NCBI GenBank assembly: GCA_032719365.1
Contig: CM064873.1
Coordinates: 34,635,742 to 34,699,741 of the forward strand
Length of the DNA: 64,000 bases
Direction: 5' to 3'
Origin: Prinsepia uniflora
Lineage: Eukaryota; Streptophyta; Magnoliopsida; Rosales; Rosaceae
The notes beneath the pieces are model-generated. The model worked only from the letters and a program-made list of their open reading frames with translations. It did no database searches and was not told the DNA's origin. The translations under genes and the position numbers were made by a program. How positions within the stretch are numbered: the first letter of the stretch is position 1; each line of letters starts with the position of its first letter. Below, in pieces: positions 13,351 through 25,925 of the stretch.

Positions 13351-16300
13351 TGTAATGACCCGTCCCGAATTCCTGGATTAGATTAGTGACTAATCATGAT
13401 TAGTGAGGTTAATCCATGATTAGTTGAGCAAAATCGGACGAACGATGAAAAATGACCGTTTTGCCCCTAGTCGTGGGCAAAACGTTGACTTTTCATTCTG
13501 GCGGTCAAATAGATTTTGACCGATGTCCGTGATGTTGTTTAGGACGTCACGAGTACATAGACAGGTGGCACGTTCAATTCCGACATTCGAGGAAGAAGTT
13601 ATGACGTTCAGAAGTTCAAGGTCATTTTGGTAATTTTGGTTAAAAAGGGGTAAAATGTTGACTTTTGGACCGGAAGGTCCGATGGCCGAGGGCCGAAGAT
13701 CGTTACGTAGATCGAGACGATACGAATACGTAGACAGGCAGCAGGTTGAATTAGGACGTTCGACGGCGAAGTTACGGTTCAAGAAAGCTTTGGGGTACTA
13801 TTGCACGAATTACGAAACAGTTGCGTTTTGGAATTTAGTGGGGCCCATATATTTTATGGAGGCCCAATGGATGAGTGACAAGTGTCACCCATCCATTGCC
13901 TAGCCCACACATATTCATGCATCTCCCCATTACATCGATCATTCATTCCTTTCTCCCTAAACAAACCCGATCTCATTCCCTTTGAACCCAAACCAATCCA
14001 ACCCTTCCCATTCCACCATGACTGAGACCAGAGAGTGAGAGAGGGACTGAGGAGGTTGTTGGACGACCAGAACCACCGTGGACGGCGGCTTGGAGGAGGC
14101 AAACCCGAGAGGTAATCGGTTTAACCATTTTCGATCCATTTTCCATTTTTGTTGTTATGGGCTTGTTTGGACGTTTGGTTTGAATTAAATAGATTGCTAG
14201 GGAGTTGTTAGAGAGGTTTGGAGGGTGGTTAGGCGTCGAGGAAGCCGTGGGTGAGTTTTGGGATATTTGAACCCTGGAAACCAAGTTGAACCGGTTGGAT
14301 TTTGGAGGTTTTAAGGGTTCTAATTAATGGGTTTAGGTTTCTAGGGTCGAGCTTTGAAGAATAGGATCGATTAGAGTTGAAAACGGTGAAGAATGGACCT
14401 TGTAGGAGCCTGGACCGGTCACGCCAGTCCAGTTGCAGGAAATGGGCCGAACCGGCCAGTCTGAACCGACTGGAGCTGGAGGTTGAAGACAAGGCTACAG
14501 TACCCAGCGCGTGGGGTCATGCGCAGGGACTATCTAGGGCGCGTGTCCAATAATTTGGGGATGTCTTCAACACGTGAAATCTTCTATTCGATGTAACAAA
14601 CATTTTGGGACTGGTTTCGTGTCGATTAGACACCGTCTCGATAATGTTCGGGGCATCGGAAGGTTTAGGTTCGGGATTAAAAATAGTTAAAAATTCCAGA
14701 AATTTACGGGGCTTTAGTGGGAGGTTAATTAAGTAGTTAGTAACCTTCAATTACAATTTGGACATGTTTGGGAGTCCCAGTGACGACGATTTTCCCGGTG
14801 AGGCTTACGACACGCAAACCGAGGCGACAACATAGGACGGTTTGTGAGTGGACCTTGATTTCTAAACTGTGATGCATGCATAAATGTTTTATATGTTTTA
14901 TGGATATGATTCTATGATGTTGATTTGGATATTGGTGACTTGTGAGTGGACCTTGCACGTAAATCGAGGTTTTCCAGTTTTACTCTAGAGAGACTTGGGT
15001 TTGAGACCCCGGTTAGCATGCACGTAGCTCTATATACCGTGGCAGGTTCGGTGATATGAAATATAATGGATACACATGATTTCAGTGGTTTGGGAAATTG
15101 TGTTTTATGATGATAAATGGATTTGGGCTGAGATCCCACATATGTTTACTATGTTCTGGTTTTATGTAAATGGTTTTGGGCAGGAGCCCGTGTGACTTGT
15201 ATTTACGGAACTTGGGGCCGAGATCCTAAATATGATTGTTTACACATATGTGATTAGATAAATGGTTTTACTATGCATGCATGCTTTTTAGTGAAGGGTA
15301 TATAGGTCTTTATAAAAAGTATTTACGAAACTTATTACTTTTTGTCCACTCACAGTCTTTCTGTTTTGAATATCCTTCAGATTGGATACGATGCAGACTG
15401 TAGCAGAGACCGAGATATTGTCAGGACCCACCCCGGTTCTACCCCAAAAACTGAGGTAAATCCTGCTCCCGTCTGACACCCCGACACGTAACTAAAGTAA
15501 ACCACCCAACAGAACAGTCAGACGCAGGAGAAACTATAAACATCCCGAAGTCAAGTTTTACAGAGCATAGTTCTAGATACAAAAGAAAGAAAACCGATAA
15601 ACTAAATACACGCACACGGAAAATTTTAAAAGACTTCGGGATCCCTTTCGCGACTTCTATGCCTCAGACGCTGCCTCGACGCCAAAACCCCGCTCTAGCC
15701 CCACGACCTGGAGGGCAATTTAAAACAGAAGGTGTGAGTGGACCATAAAATAAAAGAAAAGTTCCCAAAACCATTTATAAGAAAACCGGGTTTGGCCCTC
15801 CGTTTTGAAACCACATGCATAACCCAGTTATTAAAACAGTTATAATTCACATAAACCTCATCATAAAAAACAGAAACACTATAAAACACAGTTATAGAAA
15901 TCATATCCTCATTTCATAAAACTGTATCAGAAAACATAAGTACCAAGCCATAACCAACCGATCAAACCTGCTGGATCTATCCGAGTCTTTAAACTCCCGA
16001 GTCTTTAAACTCAATCCAGGCCTCAATAATATCCGAGTCTTTAAACTCCCGAGTCTTTAAACTCAACAGGCCTACGGGGGAAATATCAATATATCCGAGT
16101 CTTTAAACTCCCGAGTCTTTAAACTCAATCCGGGCCCGTCCCCCGTCAAATCAATATCCGGGTCTTTAAACCCAATATCCAGATCCAACAAATCCAATCA
16201 AAACTAATTGAAAACCATTTTGAAATCCATATGCAAATCCGAATCCGAAACCACTGGTCTGATGCCCTTCTGGCATCCAAAACCGTTATTCCGAACCCAA

Positions 16301-18476
16301 ATCCGGAATTCCACTTTTCACTTTTAAAACCAAATCCCGTTACCGAAATCCAATTTCAAAATCGAAAACCCTTTAATCACCAAATCATGTTTCAAAATCC
16401 CTTTATGAAACATTTAAGCCACTTAACCATTGAAATCCCAAATTCATAACATCATATTCAGAACTTACACTTTTCTCGTAAAACGTGCTGAAACCAAACT
16501 TCCTCGAAAAACGTGCAATTATGTAAAATCAACAAAGCATATTCGATAACATTGAATCATGATTAAAACCATAAAACAATTATAGAAAAATAGTTATGCA
16601 TGCTCGAGTTTAAGGAAAGGGTCCACTCACAGTACCGAGCCCTCAATCACGTCCCGTTCATCTCGTACGTTCCTCAGCTTCCTCGGGCAACCCCGATCCT
16701 GTCAACAACCACCAAAGTACGTCACTAACACGTCTACGAAGGTCCACCTAAGTTTCCCCAAAAATCCCCGGATCCTAAACGTAACGAAGCTAAACCCTAA
16801 ACCTTCACCCTCGCGGAACTATATTGAATCGACGTCCGAACAACCCGAAACCAATTCCATTAGACTCGTCACAACACCTAGACCAAAAACCATGATGACC
16901 GTTTTCCCAACCGCCGCCGCACGCGCCCCCAGGCGCCGACCAAAGTGGCTGCGCGTGGCCCTCACGCGCCAGCTACAGTACCATCGTCTTCCTCGAGTCG
17001 ACCCGGTCGAACCGGCCTCTGCAATTTGAACCGGCGAGGACGGTTCACCGCCGTACCTGCACCAAAACATCTCTTCTCTTCACCAACTGCTTCGTCCCGT
17101 CCTAAGGAACTCATCCCCCTCACTATAACACCTCGACTCATCCTACAACTCGTCGACTCAAGCTCGAACAAAACCCGAACACCTCCCCTGTTTCACGATC
17201 CAGCCAACCCGATCACCCCCCGTCACGGTGACTACCTTAAACCCTTCCTAGAACCTCCCTGAGTCTCACCCACCTCACCAAAACCGTCGACTCAACCCCA
17301 GACTTCACGACTTTCGATTTGAAAATCGACGGCAAAACAGAGTAACGAAAGGGAAACCGGAAATTACCTGTCCTCTGGTCGCCATCGTGAGCTCAGCCGT
17401 GAGTAAGTGTCTCCCCTCGTCCTCGTCCGTCCTCTGGACACCTCCACTGGCCTCGATTGATCGAACACGGTAGCACCACCACCCACAACTCCTCTCTGTT
17501 CTCTGTTTTCGCCCTAGTTTCCCGTGGCTCACCTTTCACCCACACACAACCACCGCACCTTCTAACCTTCTCACTGTCTCCCTCTTGATCTCTGGTCACT
17601 CCTCACTCGTCAATTCACACAACACACACACAAACACCGTCCAATTCTCTCAACTCTCTCCCTCTGTTTTCTGTTCTTCGAACACAAACACACATACACG
17701 GTTACATTTAAACACACACCGTGCACGGCCTAGAAGCCACTACACACACTGCACGTGTCACCATCCCATGGTCCCTTTCCGAAAATATCCCCATCTCACT
17801 GTACACTTGTCCTGATCAGGTTGCACACTGTCCAAACAACCAAAAGACCAAAATACCCCTCTTTGAACCCAAAATTACCATTTTGCCACTACCTTTCTAG
17901 ACCCGTAACTCACACATCGTAAGTCCGATGAATACGTACCGCCTGTCATCGAACTCAGGATGACGAGACCTATCTAACGGTCCTAGGTCAACGTGTCAAA
18001 ACCCGATCGTACGAAAGATCAACTTTTTCCCCTAGTTTAGCCAAATTACGGTTATGCCCTCAACCTTCCGAACATCATAACTTCCTCCTCGGATGTCGGA
18101 ATTGGGCGTGCCACCTATCTACGGATTCGTGACGTCCTAAACTATGTCCTGGTCATCGGTCAATACCCAATTGACCGCCCAAACGAAAAGTCAACTTTTT
18201 TGCCCAAATCGAGGTCCAAATCGTCATTCTAGACTAACGACCTTATCGGGACCAATTAACCCCCGATTAAGCTTACTAATCCCATCTTAATCCCTGTATT
18301 AACCTTAATTCCTGGGAAGGGTTGTTACAGATATCACATACCTCCTCGGGATTCTGGCGTACTCTGATAGCCTGAGAGGGCTAAGGTTGGAAATTTCCCT
18401 TGTCTGACACTCCGTGTCAAACAGGATCAGGGTCGTTCCTCGTTAATCCCTGGGGGATTGAGGACGGGTCCTGGCA
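13351..18476 (+). mobile_element. Solo LTR B (about 2.2 kb net), interrupted by solo LTR D
   Basis: Starts TGTAATGACCCGTCCCG and ends GGACGGGTCCTGGCA. It is flanked by CAGCC (13346-13350) and CAACC (18477-18481), one change apart. It sits inside the right Cassandra LTR. Without D it is 2210 bp. Leader plan: donor 14112, acceptor decayed at about 14765 (gacat for gacag), donor GTGAGTGGAC 14844-14853, partner GTCCACTCAC 15344-15353, acceptor 15380. The second intron is short (537 bp). Confidence 0.88.
15419..18329 (-). mobile_element. Solo LTR D (2911 bp), minus strand, TSD GATAT, nested in LTR B
   Basis: On the + strand it begins TGTCAGGACCCACCCC and ends GGGTTGTTACA, the reverse complement of the family termini. 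Perfect duplications GATAT lie at 15414-15418 and 18330-18334. Read on the minus strand: donor 17367, acceptor 16699, mini-exon 16698-16631, donor GTGAGTGGAC from 16630, partner at 15734-15743, acceptor 15708. The second intron holds an array of gagtttaaagactc units (15976-16175). Confidence 0.9.
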
Positions 18477-18719
18477 CAACCCTCATGGTTTTGTTTATGG
18501 GAACTCACATGCAACTTCCCAGTATGTCACCCATCTGTGATTGCACCAGCCCAACCTCGCTTAATTTTGGAGTTCCCAAGGAATCCAAAAACAGTGAGTT
18601 CTCAAAATGCCTCACGCTAGATAGATACGTGTCCACACATATAAGGCACTTCACCTTTCCCTCCCCGAGCGATGTCAGATTGTTCACCGTTCTTCTCAAG
18701 ACACGGGTCTTACATGAAT

Positions 18720-19740
18720 CATATTATAAGTGTTTATGACCGCTGTTCGATGCATTTATAATATTGAAAAATGTATGCATGTAATTGAGATGATGAATGT
18801 AAGATTTCGTGATTGGTTCAATATGAGCATAATGTTAGAATGTTGGTAAAAATTGTATTTGAAGAAAGTACATTGTAGAAAGGTTAAAGTAAGAGTAGAA
18901 TTAATTTAATAATTTTTTTTACTTGTATTTTTATGACTACTTTGTTCAAACCACCCACATATTATTCTTTAATTTTTTAATTTTTTAATTTTTTAATTCT
19001 TTAATTGTTTGATTCTTTTATTTTTTTTATTCTTTAATTCTTGAATTCCTTTATTCTTGAATTCATTTATTATTTTATTATTTTATTATTCATTATTCAT
19101 TTTCACTAACACATTATTAATATTCTCTGATTAAGAATGATTATTATTTACCAATACTATATCTACACAAAAAGGGTTTAAATTGCATATATACTCGAAT
19201 TACGTGTTTATTTAAATACGTGGTTCGAGCGTTATCATTCGTCAAAGCCCATCTTCGTCCTCATCCTCTCCAGCTTTGTTAAAGCTCACGACCTCGCTTC
19301 CCTCCCGCGATTTCTCCTTCTCACATGATCTCTCCATCTCCCTCTAAGTCCTCCTTTATGTCTCTGTCGAACTTGAAGCCCGATCCGTCGTCTTTAAACT
19401 TCGAAGCTCACAGCCTCTACCTCTCCCTCGTTCTCTCCATCGCAGACGAAAATTAGTTAAACCGATCCAAAATTAGTTCAAAATCGAACCGAACTGAATT
19501 AATCAGTTTTTGGTTCAATTGGTTTTGAGACTAAGAACCGGACTGAACTAGAACTAATTCTCAACCCCATTTGGTTTCGATTTTGTCAAAAATATCGAAT
19601 CGAAAAACCGATTAACGAGGCTAGTGTTATTCGATACCAAGAAAGAAGCATCACTATTCAAATTGTAATTATGCCCAATGATTTAACCCTTATTACTAAA
19701 ATTGGAAAATTAGACTCGCTGGGAAGCCACTCACGCGCGC
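18720..19740. other. Intergenic, AT-rich; simple repeats
   Basis: No gene seen. A (TTTTTTAA)n-like tract lies at 18966-19006, ATT-rich runs at about 19066-19095, and at 19445-19615 a stretch rich in aaccga/tcggtt motifs on both strands, typical of a small inactive plant repeat. The end passes into the AP5B1 promoter region. Confidence 0.5.
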
Positions 19741-20005
19741 ACACACATAGACACGAGGTCACGGCCCCCCTTCAGCCTCCTCTGGTGGAAGCGGTGTCGC
19801 ACTCACCGTCCAAAACTCAAATCCAAATCCTCAACTGAACCTCCAAATTCCCTCTCTTTTGATTCTAAGTCAATACATTTGCAAAATCACAGTACCATTC
19901 TTCTTCTGAACTTTCAATTCTCAATTCTCAATCTGATGTCAAATTTCCCAACCTAAAGTGTTTCTAAGTGCAAGTGCGAAGCTGGGCAGCTAGGGCAGCA
20001 CAAGC
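19741..20005 (+). promoter_or_regulatory. Probable 5' leader and proximal promoter of AP5B1
   Basis: GC- and CT-richer than the DNA before it, with repeated tctcaattctcaat units at about 19912-19932, as is common in plant 5' leaders. No TATA box is clear, so the transcription start cannot be fixed. Confidence 0.4.
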
Positions 20006-23000
20006 ATGACCGATAAGCCACCAGAACCATCACCGTCGCCGCCGCTACCGCCTCAGTTAAAGCCACTCTCGATCCTAGACTGGGAGTCGTTAATCGACGA
20101 CTTCCAGCACGGAGGTGCACGCCAACACAGATGGACCTCCGCCCACCCGATCATCGTCTCCCTCATCGACCAAGCCCTCTCCTCTATCGCCAAGCGCGAC
20201 TTCCCTCTCAAGCTCCACCTCATCACTTTTCTCGAGGAATTCTCCGACCCGCTCTTCACCACCATCGCTTACGACGTTGTCTTGCACAAAATCCTCCACC
20301 GCCTCATCGAAACCCTCCGCGCCCTGATCCAGACCCCGCCCGATGGGATTCACATTACCTTTGCCCTCAAAGAGCAAATGATGCTCTCTGTTACCTCCAT
20401 CGTCGTCTCCCTCGATGAAGCTCTTGTTCCAATCTCTACCGTCGAATCCCTGGTCGAGCTGCTCTTAACCGTGATCAACCGTCCCAACCACGCCGTCGAC
20501 CGTCAGGCCCGTGCGCTTGCGTGCGAGTGCCTCCGCGAGTTGGAGAAATCTCGCCCTACTTTGCTCTCCGAAATCGGCGGACATCTATGGAGCCTCTCCC
20601 AGAACGAGAGAACTCACGCTGCACAGGGCTACATTCTCCTCTTCACCACCGTCGTTCATAACATCGTAGCTCAAAAACTTAGCGTTTCGATTCTCAATAC
20701 GTCCGCTCCTTTGGTGCCGTTCAGTTCGCCGCTGAATGGGTCGGGTAAGGAGAGTTTGAGTGGGTTGAATTACAAGGAGCTGAGGAGGGCTTTGGCGTTT
20801 TTGCTAGAGTGGCCGCAAGTTTTGACACCGTGTGCGATGGTTGAGTTCTTGGCTCTGCTAATGCCAATGGCGGCGGCATTGGAGCTCCAAGCTTCGATGC
20901 TCAAGGTCCAATTTTTCGGAATGGTATATTCATCTGACCCTCTGCTCTGCCATGTCATTTTGACCATGTATCCGAGGTTCTGGGATGCATTTGATGGGCA
21001 AGAAGGCAACATTGCGAAACGGCTTGTCTTGTTTTCTAGAGAATCACAGCACCATTTGGTTTTTAGATTGCTGGCCGTGCATTGGTTGTTGGGTTTTGGT
21101 CAGTTGGTGCTGAGAAGAGAAGCTAAGAAAGTGAAGACCATTGTTAGTATGTATTCAAAATTCTATCCAACTGTGTTCGACCCTCTTGCTTTGAAAGCTT
21201 TGAAGCTTGACCTGCTTGCCTTTTGCTCTGTTTGTGTCGAGATCTTGAAATTGGAGTCTGTTTCGGGTGGGAATGGTGCGGTGAATGATAAGTTGGTGGT
21301 GAAGCTCTTTGAAGATGGGCTTGTGTGTCTATCAGCATTCAAATGGTTGCCTCCGGGGAGCACTGAAACTGCAGTGGCATTTCGTAATATGCATAGATTT
21401 CTTATTGGTGCGTCATCTCATCCAGGCAATGATCCTTCCACCACGAGAAGTCTCATGGAGTCCACAACTTTCAGTACCATAAAGGTACTTTCTCAGTTTC
21501 TCTCTTCCTCAATTTCCTTGTATATGCCCTCCTGCAGTCAAAACTCAAAAGACAGTGATGCAGAATGATCAAGGACAATTTAGTCTTTAGGGTTTTAGGA
21601 TTTTAGTATTTTCTGTTTTATGTTTTAATGAGGAATAGACATGTTTCCATGTTCTATTAGGATTAGTTTATTTTTTTTTTCTGTTTTAATTAGGAGTAGG
21701 CATGTTCCTATGTTCTACTAGGATTAGGATATTCTTTCTAATTTCAGTTTAATTAGGGTTTCTAGTTTGTTTAATTCCCTATAAAAAACCCCATTGTAAT
21801 TCAATGGAAGGGAGATGAGTTTATGAATAAAGTTTGAGAATAGTTTACTGTGAAAGGATTATTTTGGATGTGAAGCCCCTGGAGCGATTCCAGATTATTT
21901 TGGTGTGAAGCCCCTGGAGTGACTCTAGACCAATCTTTTAAGTTCTATGTTAGTTTTCTTAAAGTATGCTTCCGCTAGTATGCTAAATCGTAGGCTTCAG
22001 ATCTGTCCTACGTCAAATTTGGTATCATAGCAGATTCTTTCTCCTCTGGGCACTATTGTATGTTTACAATTCGCAGCGAGTGGAACTATCCATCAGATAT
22101 GGATAATGAACGGATGGCACAACTCCTAGAGAAACTATCCAAGGATGTTGATGGATTAACAGCAGCAGTTGCTGAAACTCAGATCGGACAGCAATAAATT
22201 CGGACCAAATTGCAAGAGCACTCCACCATATTGCAAGAGCACTCCATCGTCTTGGGTCTTCGTCAGAGCAGAGACCATGAAAGAGAAAGAGAAGGCAAGA
22301 ACTTCTCTCAACCAGCTGTTATTGAAAAGGTTATGAGGCCAAGTACAATTGATGAGATATTAGAGTTTGTGGCTGAATGGAGGGGTAGACAAAAAGAAAA
22401 ATTTCAAGAAAAAACCACCTTGAAAAATCAGGTTGCACAACCAACTAAACAAGAATCAATGCCAGCCCTGGTTCAACCAATAATAGAGGAAATATCAATT
22501 CAATTGGATAAGCAAGAGCCAACGTTGCCGGTGATCGAGTCAATGCCTATTTGTGCATCAATTCTGCCAGTGGTTGCTGTTCCTTCTATTCAGGAACCAA
22601 GTAGTATCATTCTTCAGATTCCTCTTATGACCCATCAACTTAAATTCAAGAAAAAGAAAGTGCAACTTTTAGGAACAGAGGCATTCATGAGGAGATCTAA
22701 GTTTTTACAGAGAGAGCTGGGAAAATTGCACCTAAAAAAAGTGAAAGACTTATGCTGAAGAGCATGAACGAATTGGAAAAGGTGGAGGAGAATTCGGACT
22801 CGGCGTGCAGCAATTAATGCCAAGAATTATCCTTTTGATGTTGGTTGATGTCCAAGCTTTTCGCTTAACTCGCCCGAGTCGAGTTTTTCAACCAGGGGAG
22901 AATGATGCGGAATGGTCAAGGACAATCTAGTCTTTAGGGTTTTAGGGTTTTAGTATTTTCTGTTTTATGGTTTAATGGGGAATAGACATGTTTCCATGTT

Positions 23001-25925
23001 CTATTAGGATTAGTTTATTTGTTTTCTGTTTTAATTAGGAGTAGGCATGTTCCCATGTTCTACTAGGATTAGGATATTCTTTCTAATTTCAGTTTAATTA
23101 GGGTTTCTAGCTTGTTTAATTGCCTATAAATACCTCATTGTAATTCAATGGAAGGGTGATGAGTTTATGAATAAAGTTTGAGAATATTTTCTTGCGAAAG
23201 GATTATTTTGGGTGCGAAGGCCCTGGAGCGATTCCAAGTTATTTTGGTGTGAAACCAAGTTTTGGTGTGAAGACAATTTTGGGTGTGAAGCCCCTGGGGT
23301 GATTCTAGACCTATCTTTTAAGTTTTATGTTTGTTTTCTTAAAGTACGCTTCTACTAGTTTGCTAAATCGTAGGCTTCAAATCTGTCCTACATCAGACAA
23401 TCTATATGAAATCCGCTATTTATAGTTGAGGTTATTTGTTGGTTTTGGACGATAAATTAGCTCTTCCCTTACCATTAATTTTGATATGAAATGAACTTTT
23501 TAAGTATTAGTTTGTGTTTGGATCATCCTAGTGCTATTTTATACACGTATTGTTCATGCGTATCAGCTGGTAATTTAATGTTTTATGCCTAGTGACTTCA
23601 AAATACTAGGCCATCAATCACATTAGTTGGTTTCTATAATCTTGGGAGAACTGTTGATCCTTCTAATTGTGCCGATTGTTTATACATTGGCTTTAGCGGC
23701 AGTGACTTTTCCTTCTTTCCTGAAAATATTGCTTTTTCATATAATTCGGTGATATAAAATATGGTTAATTGCAGTGAAGTCATAGCTAAGTTATTGTTTA
23801 CTGGTGTTTTAGTTCAGAGGGGTTGGAACGGTGTCTTCATCCTTATATCCCAATTTTATGTTTCCAAATTCTCATTCCAGGGGATGCTGGTGGACCTGAT
23901 GTTGGAGTGCCGGAGATTGGTTCCAGTGGTAGTTGCTTTGATCGATCGCTTGTTGGGTTGTGAAAAGCACCGTTGGTTGGGGGAGCGTTTGCTTCAGACA
24001 TTTGATCAGTATTTGCTCCCTAAAGTGAAATTGGATTACAACTTGGTTTCCTTCTTTCCAATATTTGATAGAATTGCTGAAAGTGATACGATTCCTCCTC
24101 GAGGATTGCTAGAGCTTCTTACCAAATTCATGATATTCCTTGTTGGCAAACATGGCCCATATACCGGTCTGCGATCATGGGCTCAGGGAAGTAGAGTTCT
24201 TGGCATCTGTCGAACCTTGCTGATGCATCACAATAGCTCTCGATCGTTCCTTAGACTTTCTCGCCTTTTGGCGTTGTCCTGTCTTTACTTTCCTGATTTG
24301 GAGGTTCGTGACAATGCAAGGTACGATTAAGAAATTTGCTGTGTCCTTCCACAAAGGTTACATTTCTAATTAAATGGGTACTATACAACAGTAAGTTTGT
24401 CAATATTCACTAATAGCTGATTTTCATTTATTATACCTTTTTTAGGATCTATCTCCGAATTCTGATCTGTGTGCCTGGAAAGAAGCTCAGAGACATGCTG
24501 AATCTTGGTGAACAGCTCAGTATTTCACCATCTTCACATTCGAGTTTCAATGTCCAGGCTCCTCACTTTTCTCACAGTCTTAAGAAGTCGAGGAATATAT
24601 CATCATATATACACCTTGAGCGAGTCATCCCCCTGCTAGTCAAACACTCTTGGTCCTTGTCATTATCATCATTGGGTGTTGGAAGTAATGAACCTGGTTA
24701 CTTAGAAGACATCAGGGACATTGAACCTATAATAGAGGATAGTGAGATCAATGACACTAGTAATGTCCAGATTATCCAAGAAGCTCAGAGAATTGATCGA
24801 CAACAGGAGCCCTTGCGTGTGACAGATTCAAAGATTTCAGAGATACTAGGAACTTTGAGGAGGCATTTTTCATGCATTCCTGATTTTAGACACATGCCAG
24901 GATTTAAGGTCAGACTATCATGTAGTTTGAGGTTTGAATCTGAGCCTTTCACTCGTATATGGGGAATTGATTCTCCTGCTGGTGTTTCAGATGATCTAGA
25001 TGGCCTTCCTGCTTTATATGCAACTGTTCTGAAGTTTACATCCTCTGCGCCATATGGGTCGATTCCCACGTGTCATATACCCTTTCTTCTTGGAGAGCGT
25101 CCCAGAAAAAACAACATATCAAGCGAAACAGATTCATTAGCTATTGTTCCTGTAGAAAATGGTTTGGGAGAAGAAAGCTTTAGAGCTCCAGTAACGATTG
25201 AATTGGAACCATGGGAACCAACGCCTGGTTTAATTGATGTTTCTATTGAAACAAATGCCAAAAATGGTCAGATAATGAGTGGTCAGCTTCAGGGTATCAC
25301 TGTAGGCATAGAGGACATGTTTCTCAAGGCATTTGTGCCGCCTGACATCCCGGAGGATGCTGCACCTGATTACCACGTGGAATTGTTCAGTGCTCTTTGG
25401 GAAGCATGTGCTACTTTCAACACCGCCCGGGAGACCTTTCAATTGAAAGGAGGCAAGGGGGTTACAGCTATCAGTGGTACCCGATCAGTGAAGCTACTTG
25501 AAGTCCCCGCATCATCTTTGATTCAGGCCACAGAGCGCCATTTGGCACCGTTTGTGGTAAGTGTGAATGGCGAACCACTTGTTACCATTGTTAAGGACGG
25601 AGGAATGATTAGGGACGTGGTCTGGAAGGACGAGGCCTCAGATTCTTGGCTTGATATTGGTAGCTCCTCCGGGACTGATTTTGATAGAGGCCCTCTTCAT
25701 CTTACATACACGGAGGACTTAGACGTAGATGAAAGGGGCATTCCAGTGAGCATGCGTAAAAGAATCATGGGTTGCTTTCTCATTTTAATATTTCTACCAC
25801 CAAGGTTCCATCTCCTCTTCCAAATGGAAGTTTCTGATGTTTCGACGTTAGTAAGAATTCGAACTGATCACTGGCCATGCTTAGCTTATACTGATGATTA
25901 TTTGGAAGCTTTATTTTTGGCATAG
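20006..25925 (+). CDS. AP5B1: AP-5 adaptor complex subunit beta-like protein (AP5B1)
   Basis: Three exons: 20006-21484, 23881-24320 and 24446-25925. Splice sites are AAG|gtactt ... ccag|GGG (phase 0) and CAAG|gtacga ... tttag|GATC (phase 2). The joined length is 3399 nt, a 1132-residue protein. I recognise it as the plant AP-5 beta-like protein (the At3g19870 type, of similar length). It is alpha-solenoid-like and Leu-rich, with a Pro-rich start and no membrane segment. It ends in a conserved block around MGCFLILIFLPPRFHLLFQM and TDHWPCLAY. In animals AP-5 acts without clathrin on late endosomes together with SPG11/SPG15; the same role here is inferred. The first ATG (cagcacaagcATG) gives the expected N-terminus. 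Intron 1 (2396 bp) carries an LTR element; if it is not removed, the protein ends at 21568. The gene converges with ELF6, with 615 bp between their stop codons. Confidence 0.88.
21556..23395 (+). mobile_element. Small non-autonomous LTR retrotransposon in AP5B1 intron 1
   Basis: Paired direct LTRs at 21556-22015 (460 bp) and 22903-23395 (493 bp) begin TGATGC(A/G)GAATG and end CTGTCCTAC(G/A)TCA. Flanks are GACAG (21551-21555) and GACAA (23396-23400), a duplication with one change. A TGGTATCA primer-binding site starts at about 22020, and a purine tract (aggggagaa, 22894-22902) precedes the 3' LTR. The internal part (887 bp) has only a gag-like frame. The LTRs differ by indels and many substitutions, so the insertion is old. 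It lies in the sense orientation of the host gene, between a good donor and acceptor. Confidence 0.88.
22099..22758 (+). pseudogene. Gag-like remnant of the intronic LTR element
   Basis: A frame opens with ATG at 22099 (MDNERMAQLLEKLSKDVDG), meets TAA at 22195-22197, then continues in the same frame to 22758. The product is hydrophilic with a repeated LQEHS(T/I) motif and a basic C-terminal part. No zinc knuckle, protease or RT is present. Calling it gag rests on position after the PBS and on composition, not on a domain. Confidence 0.45.

Larger units (their letters stand above)
7285..18719 (-). mobile_element. Complete Cassandra retrotransposon (5S-derived LTRs), split by nested insertions; TSD TGAAT
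   Basis: Target duplications TGAAT lie at 7285-7289 and 18715-18719. Removing inserted LTRs A and B leaves three pieces: 7290-7480, 13137-13350 and 18482-18714. They assemble into LTR (284 bp, 7290-7480 plus 13137-13229), internal (71 bp, 13230-13300) and LTR (283 bp, 13301-13350 plus 18482-18714). On the minus strand the internal part has a TGGTATCGGAGC primer-binding site for initiator Met-tRNA (about 13283-13297) and a purine-rich tract beside the other LTR. Both LTRs hold a stretch like reversed 5S rRNA (7364-7434 and 18507-18574), covering the A-box (GTTAAGCG-like) and C-box (GATGGGTGAC..CTGGGAAGT) regions. That is the hallmark of Cassandra, which has no coding capacity. Confidence 0.9.

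Noticed and set aside
16945..17262. 105-residue Pro/Ser-rich open frame
   Set aside because: Antisense to solo LTR D; no homologous frame is kept in other LTR copies.
20053..20418. Antisense and alternate frames over AP5B1 exon 1
   Set aside because: Shadows of a GC-rich exon; the main frame carries the conserved protein.
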